Notes under the pieces: generated by a model | Seen by the model: the letters and a program-made list of their open reading frames with translations, nothing else | What the model was told of the DNA's origin: nothing | Database searches by the model: none | DNA from: Nitriliruptoraceae bacterium | GTDB lineage: Bacteria > Actinomycetota > Nitriliruptoria > Nitriliruptorales > Nitriliruptoraceae | Length of the DNA stretch: 5,179 nt | Assembly (NCBI GenBank): GCA_007120565.1 | Contig: SKNK01000023.1 | Coordinates: forward strand, 1 to 5,179 | Direction of reading: 5' to 3' | In this document: positions 1 to 5,179 of the stretch, piece after piece | Layout: the number at the start of each line of letters is the position of its first letter | Numbering within the stretch: the stretch's first letter is position 1 | Position numbers and translations under genes: made by a program

Positions 1-8
1 CGGGCGAG

Positions 9-90
9 CCCGACGCCACCTCGGCGTAGCAGCCCGTCAACCCGACGCCACCTCGGCGTAGCAGCCCGTCAACCCGACGCCACCTCGGCG
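9..90. repeat. 32-bp tandem repeat at the 3' end of ispH
   Basis: A 32-bp unit starts at 9, 41 and 73. The copies at 9-40 and 41-72 are identical, and a third partial copy (73-90, 18 bp) lies inside the ispH coding end. On the minus strand each unit carries the codons for Glu-Val-Ala-Ser-Gly; copies 2 and 3 are followed by TGA, so the gene end and stop codon have been duplicated. Because 32 is not a multiple of three, successive copies are read in shifting frames. The first two copies each contain a perfect 5-bp inverted repeat, ACGCC-ACCTC-GGCGT (13-27 and 45-59); in the third copy it is reduced to 4 bp. Transcripts of ispH would therefore end in two small hairpins. No T-tract follows, so a terminator role is only a possibility. 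Replication slippage is the simplest origin. Confidence 0.93.
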
Positions 91-1025
91 AGCTTGCGGG
101 CGAGGATGGCCGGGACACTGAACTCGACGTCCTCGTCGACGACCATAACCGTGTCGATGTTGTCGGTCCCGCGCTCGCGGAAGTAGTCGATGACCTCTTC
201 GACGAGGATCTCCGGAGCCGACGCCCCCGAGGTCAGACCGACGGTGCCCACCCCGTCGAACCACGCGTCGTCGATCTCGGTGGCATCGTCGATCAGGTAG
301 GCGGGCACCGAGCGGTCCTTCGAGACCTCGACGAGGCGCTTGCTGTTCGACGAGGTCTGCGACCCGACGACCAGGACGAGGTCACTGCGTTCCGCGAGCT
401 GCTTCACCGCATCCTGACGGTTCTGCGTGGCGTAACAGATGTCGTCGCTCTTGGGCTGCTTGAGCCCGGGGAACCTGGCGTTCAAGCGGTCGACGACGCT
501 GGCGGTCTCGTCCATCGACAGGGTGGTCTGGGTGATGTAGGTCACCCGGGACGGGTCCTCGAGCTCGAGCTTGTCGACGTCGTCGGGCGTCTCGACCAGG
601 CGGATGCGCTCGGGGGACTGCCCCGTCGTGCCGATCACCTCTTGATGCCCGGCGTGGCCGATCATCACGATGTCCATCTCGTCGCGCGCGTAGCGGCGGG
701 CCTCCTGGTGCACCTTGGTGACCAGCGGGCACGTGGCATCGATCAGCGTGTGCCCGAGTCGCTTGGAGTTATCGAAGGCCTCGGGCGGCGAGCCGTGGGC
801 GGAGAAGACGATGACCGCACCTTCGGGCACTTCGGTCTCGTCCTCGACGAAGATCGCCCCCTTGCGACGGAGGGACTCGACCACGTGCTTGTTGTGCACG
901 ATCTCGTGGCGCACGTAGACCGGTTCGCCGTAGGCCTCCAGGGCCTTCTCGACGATCAGGACGGCGCGGTCGACCCCGGCGCAGAAGCCTCGGGGCGCGG
1001 CAAGGAGCAAGGTATGAACAGCCAT
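69..1025 (-). CDS. ispH: 4-hydroxy-3-methylbut-2-enyl diphosphate reductase (IspH/LytB)
   Basis: IspH is a cytosolic 4Fe-4S enzyme. It reduces HMBPP to isopentenyl and dimethylallyl diphosphate, the last step of the MEP isoprenoid pathway. The predicted protein has 318 residues, a normal length. The three cluster cysteines are visible: Cys15 in PRGFCAGVDRAV, Cys99 in DATCPLVTKVH and Cys197 in DICYATQNRQ. Substrate-site motifs are also present: IVHNK (His44), SAHGS (His77), GHAGHQEVIGTTGQ (His127, Glu129), TQTTLS (around 165-170), GSQTSSNSKRL (221-231) and GLTSGASAPE. The ATG at 1025 is preferred because it lies 12 residues before the CAG motif, as is usual, and has a -10-like element 7 nt upstream. 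A GTG at 1079 would add 18 residues (MTVGKQTVLC...) that do not look conserved. The gene is divergent from the trk operon. Its 3' end runs into a tandem repeat, and the C-terminal AEVASG is part of that repeat. Confidence 0.97.
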   Translation of the reverse strand: MAVHTLLLAAPRGFCAGVDRAVLIVEKALEAYGEPVYVRHEIVHNKHVVESLRRKGAIFVEDETEVPEGAVIVFSAHGSPPEAFDNSKRLGHTLIDATCPLVTKVHQEARRYARDEMDIVMIGHAGHQEVIGTTGQSPERIRLVETPDDVDKLELEDPSRVTYITQTTLSMDETASVVDRLNARFPGLKQPKSDDICYATQNRQDAVKQLAERSDLVLVVGSQTSSNSKRLVEVSKDRSVPAYLIDDATEIDDAWFDGVGTVGLTSGASAPEILVEEVIDYFRERGTDNIDTVMVVDEDVEFSVPAILARKLAEVASG

Positions 1026-1032
1026 GGCGGGC

Positions 1033-1038
1033 AGGGTA
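1033..1038 (-). promoter_or_regulatory. Candidate -10 element of a leaderless ispH promoter
   Basis: Read on the minus strand, TACCCT matches the TANNNT -10 pattern. It is followed by exactly 7 nt (GCCCGCC) and then the ispH ATG. That spacing would put transcription start on or next to the A of the start codon, the layout typical of leaderless actinobacterial mRNAs. There is no Shine-Dalgarno sequence before this ATG, which fits. No convincing -35 hexamer is seen 17-19 bp upstream, so the call rests on the -10 and its spacing. Confidence 0.45.
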
Positions 1039-1124
1039 TCGGTGTGAACGCACAGCACCGTCTGCTTCCCGACCGTCACAGGTGGCTGTGGCCGAGGGCC
1101 GACTGTGGCAGACTTGTCCGTAGC

Positions 1125-1149
1125 GGCCCGGTTCGTTCAGGACCGGGTC
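1125..1149 (+). promoter_or_regulatory. Inverted repeat in the leader of the trk operon
   Basis: CCCGGT at 1127-1132 is perfectly complementary to ACCGGG at 1142-1147. It extends outward by a G-T wobble and a G-C pair to an 8-bp stem around a 9-nt loop. It lies about 75 nt before the first trkA start in the divergent ispH/trkA region. It could be an operator for a dimeric regulator or a 5' UTR hairpin. In DNA this GC-rich a stem of this size can also arise by chance. Confidence 0.35.
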
Positions 1150-1208
1150 GAAGCGCGCCGATGGACCGCCGCTCCGACCTCTCGTCCGACCGGCCTGACC
1201 CCACGCGC

Positions 1209-1213
1209 GGAGG
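1209..1213 (+). promoter_or_regulatory. Shine-Dalgarno sequence that decides the first trkA start
   Basis: GGAGG sits 9 nt before the GTG at 1223. An in-frame GTG at 1214 directly abuts this motif with no spacer, so it could not use it. The 1223 start is therefore preferred. It also gives MHIIIGGCGRLG, the usual immediate entry into the first Rossmann strand in TrkA proteins. Confidence 0.7.
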
Positions 1214-1222
1214 GTGAACGAC

Positions 1223-1903
1223 GTGCACATCATCATCGGTGGCTGCGGACGGCTCGGCGCAGAGATCGCGGAGCAGCTCTCCAGCGACAGCGAGACCGAT
1301 GTCGTCGTGATCGACGTCAACCCCCTGTCCTTCGACCAACTCGGCGCGGGGTTCAACGGTGAGGCGCTCCCCGGTGACTGCACCGACCGCGACGTCCTCG
1401 AACAGGCCGGGATCCAACGCGCAGACGGCCTCATCGCCGTCACGCGTTCGGACAACGCGAACCTGATGACCGTGGAGATCGCCACCCACCTCTACGACGT
1501 TCCCCGCACCATCGCACGGCTACTCAACCCCGAACGCGAGGTGGTCTACCGCAAACTCGGGGTCCGCTACGTGTCGTCGACCAACACGATCGCCAAGCTG
1601 TTCCTCAACGAGTTCCGCCAGGAGAGCTACCCCCTCCACGTCGAGTTCGTGGACAGCGACGTCGCCATGGTCGACCTCGAGGTGGATACGGGCGGCCACG
1701 GCACCACGGTCGAGGAGTTCGAGCAGGACGGCCTGTTGCGGGTCGCCGCGGTCCGACGAGGTGCGCGGGTGTTCATCCCCGACCGCACGGACCGGCTCGA
1801 GCGCGACGACGTGGTGACCGCGGCGATGAAACCGACCGCACATCGTCGGTTGGCACCGCTGGTGCGCGAGCCCTTCGACCGCGACCGCGCGAGGGAGGCG
1901 TAG
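1223..1903 (+). CDS. trkA: TrkA family potassium uptake regulator (first RCK protein)
   Basis: This is a cytosolic regulatory subunit of a Trk/Ktr-type potassium channel. It has 226 residues from the GTG at 1223, or 229 from the GTG at 1214. The N-terminal RCK/TrkA-N Rossmann domain covers about residues 1-120. It shows the nucleotide-binding loop GCGRLG (7-12), an acidic residue ending strand 2 (Asp31 in VVVIDVN), GD at 51-52, AVTRSDNANL (72-81) and ARLLNP (98-103). A TrkA-C domain follows at about 140-212. A single RCK-N/RCK-C unit is half of the E. coli TrkA, which has both repeats in one chain; the second unit is the next gene. In characterised relatives these proteins form a ring under TrkH and open the pore in response to nucleotides. 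The TAG stop is 2 nt before the next ATG. The last residues (REPFDRDRAREA) form a charged tail. Confidence 0.95.
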   Translation: MHIIIGGCGRLGAEIAEQLSSDSETDVVVIDVNPLSFDQLGAGFNGEALPGDCTDRDVLEQAGIQRADGLIAVTRSDNANLMTVEIATHLYDVPRTIARLLNPEREVVYRKLGVRYVSSTNTIAKLFLNEFRQESYPLHVEFVDSDVAMVDLEVDTGGHGTTVEEFEQDGLLRVAAVRRGARVFIPDRTDRLERDDVVTAAMKPTAHRRLAPLVREPFDRDRAREA

Positions 1904-1905
1904 CC

Positions 1906-2571
1906 ATGTACGTCGTGATCATGGGCGGTGGTCGGATCGGTCGGTACATCGCCAAAGACATGAGCGACAAGGGCCACGAGGTGACCGTGGTGGAACGCAC
2001 CGCAGGCAGGTGCGAGGCGCTGGTGACCGAGAACGACATCCTGGTGATCGAGGGGGATGCCTGCGACGTGCGCTACCTGGAGCAGGCGCACACCGACCGC
2101 GCGGACGTGTTCGTCGCCACCACCCACGAGGACGATGACAACCTCGTCGCCTGCCAGCTCGCGAAGATCGAGTTCAACGTCACGCGGGCGATCAGCCGGG
2201 TGAACACCCCCAAGAACGTCGAGATCTTCGACGCGCTCGGCATCGAGCCGGTGTCGTCCACGCGGTTGATCTCCGAGCTGTTGGAGAACGAGTTCTCCGT
2301 CGGCGAACTGATCCACCTCACCAGCCTGAAGGGCGGCAAGGTCAGCCTGGTCGAGATCCGGATCCCCACCGGATCCGCGGCTCCCAAGGCACGGTCGCTC
2401 GAGGACCTCGAGCTGCCGCATCAGGCCGTGATCGTCGCCATCTTCCGCGGCGACGAGACCGTGATCCCCAAGGGCGACACGTTCATCGAACCCGGCGACG
2501 AGGTCGTCGCCCTGACCACCCCGGAGCTCGAGGAACGCCTCAGTCGGGCGCTGCTCGGTCAACGCTCATGA
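1906..2571 (+). CDS. trkA: TrkA family potassium uptake regulator (second RCK protein)
   Basis: A 221-residue second TrkA with the same layout. The Rossmann loop is GGGRIG (7-12), Glu30 ends strand 2 in VTVVERT, GD is at 50-51, and VATTHEDDDNLVAC spans 70-83. SRVNTPKN matches the family's RVNxP motif. The C-terminal TrkA-C domain runs from about 135 to 217, ending in a predicted strand EVVALTTPELEERL. It differs from the first TrkA in the acidic residue of the nucleotide site (Glu instead of Asp) and in an acidic HEDDDN patch where the first has RSDNAN. The pair are therefore diverged paralogues, not a recent duplication. A hetero-ring with the first TrkA is inferred. A GGGAGG Shine-Dalgarno at 1893-1898 lies 7 nt before the ATG. 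The stop TGA overlaps the ATG of the next small gene (ATGA). Confidence 0.95.
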   Translation: MYVVIMGGGRIGRYIAKDMSDKGHEVTVVERTAGRCEALVTENDILVIEGDACDVRYLEQAHTDRADVFVATTHEDDDNLVACQLAKIEFNVTRAISRVNTPKNVEIFDALGIEPVSSTRLISELLENEFSVGELIHLTSLKGGKVSLVEIRIPTGSAAPKARSLEDLELPHQAVIVAIFRGDETVIPKGDTFIEPGDEVVALTTPELEERLSRALLGQRS

Positions 2572-2705
2572 GGGCCAGTACCCGGCGTGATGTCCCGTGG
2601 CACCGGCGAGCCGCACGTGGCGTCGGACTGGCCCTCGCCCTCTGCCTCGCCGTGTTCGCCGTCGGTGCCGTGATGTCGGTGCTGTTCGTGCTGGCGATGG
2701 GCTGA
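2568..2705 (+). CDS. 45-residue single-helix membrane protein between trkA and trkH
   Basis: I do not recognise this protein. The ATG overlaps the trkA stop (ATGA) and the TGA lies 4 nt before the trkH ATG. Its 45 codons exactly fill the gap between the two genes. The N-terminal 18 residues are basic (six Arg, one Asp: MRASTRRDVPWHRRAARG). Residues 19-44 are uninterrupted hydrophobic, VGLALALCLAVFAV and then GAVMSVLFVLAM, ending at Gly45. By the positive-inside rule the N-terminus is cytosolic and the C-terminus sits at the outer face. By my count 37 of 45 codons end in G or C, and all but one in the membrane half, as expected for a real gene here. There is no Shine-Dalgarno, so translation probably depends on coupling to trkA. 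KdpF of the Kdp potassium pump is a precedent in size and position. A helper of TrkH folding or gating is inference. It could instead be a non-functional spacer that happens to be open. Confidence 0.72.
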   Translation: MRASTRRDVPWHRRAARGVGLALALCLAVFAVGAVMSVLFVLAMG

Positions 2706-2709
2706 GCCG

Positions 2710-4224
2710 ATGATCCTGCGCCCCGGTGCGGACGACATCCGCCTGATCGGTTTCTACCTCGGCAAGGTGCTGCTCGGGCTGGGTCTGGTCATGCTGATCC
2801 CCGCCGCGATCGCCCTGATCGCCCAGGAGTGGAACGCGGCGACCTCGTTCGTGATCGGCGCCAGCCTGTGCATCACGGTCGGTGCGGCCAGCGATGCTCG
2901 GTTCCACACCCGTCGGCCACTCACATGGGCCCACGGCATGGTCATCGTGGCGTTGGCGTGGCTGGTCGGCGCCGTGTTCGCCGCGATCCCGATGTACCTC
3001 TCCGGGAGGTTCACCGACCCGCTGGCCGCGCTGTTCGAGGCGATGTCGGGCCTGACGACCACCGGCATGTCGGTGATCAACGACCTCGACCATACGCCGA
3101 TATCCGAGGACTTCTACCGCCACCTCTTGCAGTTCGCCGGTGGTCAGGGGATCGTCATCGTGGTGCTGTCGCTGTTCGCCGCCGGCGGTGCGAGGATCGC
3201 CACCCTGTACGCCTCGGAGGCCCGCGACGAGCGGGTCCTGCCCAACTTCATCCGCACCGCACGGTTCATCTTCATGGTCGCCGGAACGTTCCTGGTGCTC
3301 GGGACCTCCGCGCTGTTCGTCGCGCTGCTCACCACCGGGTTCACCCCGGATCGTGCGCTGTACCACGCCATCAACCTGTTCTTCGCCTCGTTCGACACGG
3401 GCGGCTTCTCGGTGATGCAGGCCTCCATGAGCTACTACCACTCGTTGTCGGTCGAGTTGATCGTCATGGTGCTGATGATCGCCGGGACGCTGTCCTTCGG
3501 GCTGCACTTCGCCCTGTGGAACGGCGATCCGAGGAACGTGCTGAGGCACCTGGAGACCCGGACGTTGGCGGTCACCTCGACGATCTTCTTCGCCGCCGTG
3601 TGCTTCGGGTTGCTGCGCGCCGGCACCTACGACTCGGTGGAGGCGTTGTTCCGCAAGGGCTTCTTCACGCTGGTCTCCGCGGTCTCGAGCACCGGCCACC
3701 AGGTCAACGTCGGCGAGACCTACCTCAGCGACTGGGGGGTGCTCGCACCTGCCGCGATCGTGGGGGCGATGGCGATCGGTGGGATGGCATCCTCCACGTC
3801 TGGCGGCATCAAGGCGATCCGTATCGGGATCGCGTTCAAGACCTTGCTCCACGACATCAAGCGGATCCTGCTCCCGGAGTCGGCCCTGGTGGTCACCACC
3901 TACCACGCCGGTAGGCGCACCACCCTGCGGGACGACACGGCTCGCGCGGCCACGACGATCCTGCTGCTGTTCCTGGTGACCCACCTGGTCGGGGCCATGG
4001 TCGGACTGCTCTACGGCGAGTTCGACATCACCCAGACGCTGTTCGAATCGGTCTCCGTCGGCTCCAACATCGGCATCTCCATCGGGGTCGTCTCCCCGGA
4101 GATGCCCCACGGGCTCATGGCGGTGTACATCGCCATGATGTGGCTCGGCAGGCTGGAGTACGTCGCGGTGTTCGCCCTGATGGGCTACGTGTTCTCGCTC
4201 GCGCGCGGGAAGGCCAAGGCATGA
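2710..4224 (+). CDS. trkH: TrkH family potassium uptake channel subunit
   Basis: This is the membrane pore of the Trk potassium uptake system. Its 504 residues are near the family's usual length. The four pore-loop repeats are visible with their filter glycines: GLTTTGMSVI (Gly119), ASFDTGGFSV (Gly232), AVSSTGHQV (Gly329) and SVGSNIGISIG (Gly455). The signature intramembrane gating loop is present as GGMASSTSGGIKAIR (357-371), followed by the cytosolic HDIKRILLPESALV segment. The conserved GRLE motif lies at 480-483 in the last repeat. Hydrophobic helices fall near residues 13-38, 44-60, 74-96, 143-160, 184-208, 248-268, 286-302, 345-360, 413-433 and 466-497. The ATG is 4 nt after the small upstream gene and has no good Shine-Dalgarno, so coupled translation is likely. 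The stop TGA overlaps the next ATG (ATGA). The residue after the third filter glycine is His330, where Phe or Tyr is commoner in this family. Confidence 0.97.
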   Translation: MILRPGADDIRLIGFYLGKVLLGLGLVMLIPAAIALIAQEWNAATSFVIGASLCITVGAASDARFHTRRPLTWAHGMVIVALAWLVGAVFAAIPMYLSGRFTDPLAALFEAMSGLTTTGMSVINDLDHTPISEDFYRHLLQFAGGQGIVIVVLSLFAAGGARIATLYASEARDERVLPNFIRTARFIFMVAGTFLVLGTSALFVALLTTGFTPDRALYHAINLFFASFDTGGFSVMQASMSYYHSLSVELIVMVLMIAGTLSFGLHFALWNGDPRNVLRHLETRTLAVTSTIFFAAVCFGLLRAGTYDSVEALFRKGFFTLVSAVSSTGHQVNVGETYLSDWGVLAPAAIVGAMAIGGMASSTSGGIKAIRIGIAFKTLLHDIKRILLPESALVVTTYHAGRRTTLRDDTARAATTILLLFLVTHLVGAMVGLLYGEFDITQTLFESVSVGSNIGISIGVVSPEMPHGLMAVYIAMMWLGRLEYVAVFALMGYVFSLARGKAKA

Positions 4225-4949
4225 CCACCCGTCGAGCCGACCAACGCCCCCCACGCCGTCGCGGACGGACCCGGTGGCTGCTGGTGACCCCCGTGGTGGG
4301 GTTGACCCTGATCGTCGCGTTCGTCGTCGGGCTCGAAGCACTCGCTCCGACGGTCGAGTCCGGCGATCGACGCGTTGAAGGCGTGCCACCCCTGGCTTCG
4401 GTCGACGAACGCCCCTGCACCCGCCAGATCCAGGAAGGCATCGCCGAGGAGTTGCGCGACGGCTTCCCGCGAGCCGGACGCATCTCCTCGACGCAGGTGA
4501 TCCTGTGCCCGCGAGGTTACGACGGCTTGACCGTCACCTTCGTCGGTGAGGTCGTCGGCGACGTGCTGCCACGACCCGGCGGCGCGTGGGCTCAGGTCAA
4601 CGACGACGCCTACGCGCTGGAGGTCGGCCCCTTGGTCGGTCACCGGGAGTTGGACGGGTTCAACACCGGTCTCGCGGTGTGGCTGCCGGATGGCTTGCAC
4701 GAACAGATCGAAGCGCCTGGTCGACCTGGGCGTCGTGGCGACGTGATCCTCGTGAGGGGCACGCTGTTCCAAGCCGATCCCGATGACGGTGGCGGCCTCA
4801 CCATCCGGGCCGAGGAACTCGAGACCCTCGCGGCACCGTTGGAGGTCGAGGACCCGCTGCACATCCCCCAGTTGATCGCGGCGGTCATCCTCGCGCTGCT
4901 CGCGGTCGCCAGCGTCATCTGGTCACGACGCATCGCACGCCGGTCGTAG
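4221..4949 (+). CDS. Trk-operon membrane-anchored protein with OB-fold-like central domain
   Basis: A 242-residue protein of unknown function. An Arg-rich cytosolic N-terminus (RRADQRPPRRRGRTR) leads into helix 1 (about 19-38). About 175 residues follow that should lie outside the membrane. Helix 2 is at about 216-234 and a basic tail ends the protein (SRRIARRS), so both ends are predicted inside. The exposed part has two cysteines, Cys66 and Cys96, that could form a disulfide. Residues 103-203 have the strand pattern and glycine turns of an OB-fold: TVTFVGEVVGDVL, then GGAWAQVNDD, TGLAVWLPDGL, GDVILVRGTLF and LTIRAEELETL. This resembles OB-fold (tRNA_anti-like) proteins from memory only; no search was run. 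The ATG overlaps the trkH stop; GGGAAGG at 4207-4213 may be its ribosome site. The reading frame stays open back to 4140, but that extension lies within trkH. A role in potassium uptake is inferred only from position. Confidence 0.85.
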   Translation: MTTRRADQRPPRRRGRTRWLLVTPVVGLTLIVAFVVGLEALAPTVESGDRRVEGVPPLASVDERPCTRQIQEGIAEELRDGFPRAGRISSTQVILCPRGYDGLTVTFVGEVVGDVLPRPGGAWAQVNDDAYALEVGPLVGHRELDGFNTGLAVWLPDGLHEQIEAPGRPGRRGDVILVRGTLFQADPDDGGGLTIRAEELETLAAPLEVEDPLHIPQLIAAVILALLAVASVIWSRRIARRS

Positions 4950-4958
4950 GGACCACCA

Positions 4959-4986
4959 GCCACACCCGCGAGCCGGGGGCTGTGGC
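4959..4986. terminator. Possible bidirectional terminator hairpin between the trk operon and nth
   Basis: GCCACA at 4959-4964 pairs perfectly with TGTGGC at 4981-4986. An inner CCC/GGG stem is offset by one bulged C, and the loop is about 7 nt. It lies in the 54-bp gap between two convergent genes, 10 nt after the operon's TAG stop. No T-tract follows on either strand, so intrinsic termination is not certain. T-poor terminators are common in high-GC actinobacteria. Confidence 0.45.
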
Positions 4987-5003
4987 CGCGCTACGGGTCG
5001 GCG

Positions 5004-5179
5004 TCACCGCTTGTCGGTGAGCCCGGCTTCCTGTGACGAGGGGCACAGCGGTTCGATCACACAGTCCTCGCAGCGGGGGCTGCGCGCGAGACAGGTCCGG
5101 CGGCCATGGTGGATCAGCAGGTCGGCGACCTCCAGCCACCGCTCCCGCGGGAACAGGCGCATCAGGTCCTGCTCGATGC
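5004..5179 (-). CDS. nth: Endonuclease III, C-terminal part (runs off the right edge)
   Basis: This is the last 57 residues plus stop of an endonuclease III, a DNA glycosylase/AP lyase that removes oxidised pyrimidines in base excision repair. The N-terminal part, with the helix-hairpin-helix and the catalytic Lys and Asp, lies outside the window. The visible part begins IEQDLMRLFPRERWLEVADL and continues LIHHGRRTC, a typical end of the family. It then shows the 4Fe-4S cluster pattern Cys-x6-Cys-x2-Cys-x5-Cys (Cys29, 36, 39 and 45 of the visible part; CLARSPRCEDCVIEPLC). A short tail (PSSQEAGLTDKR) follows before the TGA. MutY shares the cluster, but the HGRRxC stretch and the stop soon after the last cysteine favour Nth; MutY would carry a long C-terminal domain. 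The gene converges on the trk operon. Confidence 0.93.
   Translation of the reverse strand, partial: IEQDLMRLFPRERWLEVADLLIHHGRRTCLARSPRCEDCVIEPLCPSSQEAGLTDKR

Noticed and set aside
9..90. CRISPR array
   Set aside because: The units are directly adjacent with no variable spacers; this is a simple tandem repeat derived from ispH.
37..264. 75-codon minus-strand frame also ending in AEVASG
   Set aside because: It overlaps ispH in another frame. It shares the ending only because the 32-bp repeat brings the same codons and stop into a second frame.
1026..1079. N-terminal extension of ispH from the GTG at 1079
   Set aside because: The 18 extra residues do not resemble IspH, and the likely promoter lies inside this stretch.
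1026..1222. Potassium or c-di-AMP riboswitch before the trk operon
   Set aside because: I could not find the conserved core of the ydaO or kimA type; only one simple hairpin is supported.
1627..2562. Minus-strand open frame (311 codons) opposite both trkA genes
   Set aside because: It spans the trkA-trkA boundary in antisense and shows no recognisable motif; the plus strand is clearly coding.
2566..4389. Long minus-strand open frame (607 codons) opposite trkH
   Set aside because: Its protein is a low-complexity run of Arg, Gly, Asp, His and Gln, typical of the antisense of a GC-rich gene, and it lies opposite clear trkH homology.

Overview
The DNA is GC-rich, with a strong G/C bias at third codon positions, GTG as well as ATG starts and tightly packed genes. 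This points to a high-GC actinobacterium (Actinomycetota). I cannot name a genus. Two neighbouring single-RCK TrkA genes also fit that group: Mycobacterium tuberculosis has such a pair, ceoB and ceoC.

Layout, left to right. Bases 9-90 hold a 32-bp tandem repeat made from the 3' end of ispH, including its stop codon. ispH follows on the minus strand (69-1025) and encodes the last enzyme of the MEP isoprenoid pathway. A divergent intergenic region (1026-1222) separates it from a plus-strand operon of five genes (1223-4949): trkA, trkA, a 45-residue one-helix membrane protein, trkH, and a membrane-anchored protein whose middle resembles an OB-fold. A short gap (4950-5003) holds a possible bidirectional terminator. 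The window ends inside nth (endonuclease III), on the minus strand and convergent with the operon.

The operon reads as a potassium uptake system. TrkH is the channel-like pore. The two TrkA proteins form the cytosolic nucleotide-binding gating ring, with the two halves of an E. coli-type TrkA encoded separately here. The 45-residue protein and the C-terminal OB-like protein are not standard Trk subunits. All four junctions are extremely tight (2-nt gap, ATGA overlap, 4-nt gap, ATGA overlap), which implies co-translation and a shared job. The tiny protein between trkA and trkH recalls KdpF of the Kdp potassium pump by size and position and is the best candidate here for an undescribed component.

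ispH and nth look like ordinary housekeeping neighbours. ispH has a TANNNT-type -10 element 7 nt before its best ATG and no Shine-Dalgarno sequence, so it may be transcribed as a leaderless mRNA.
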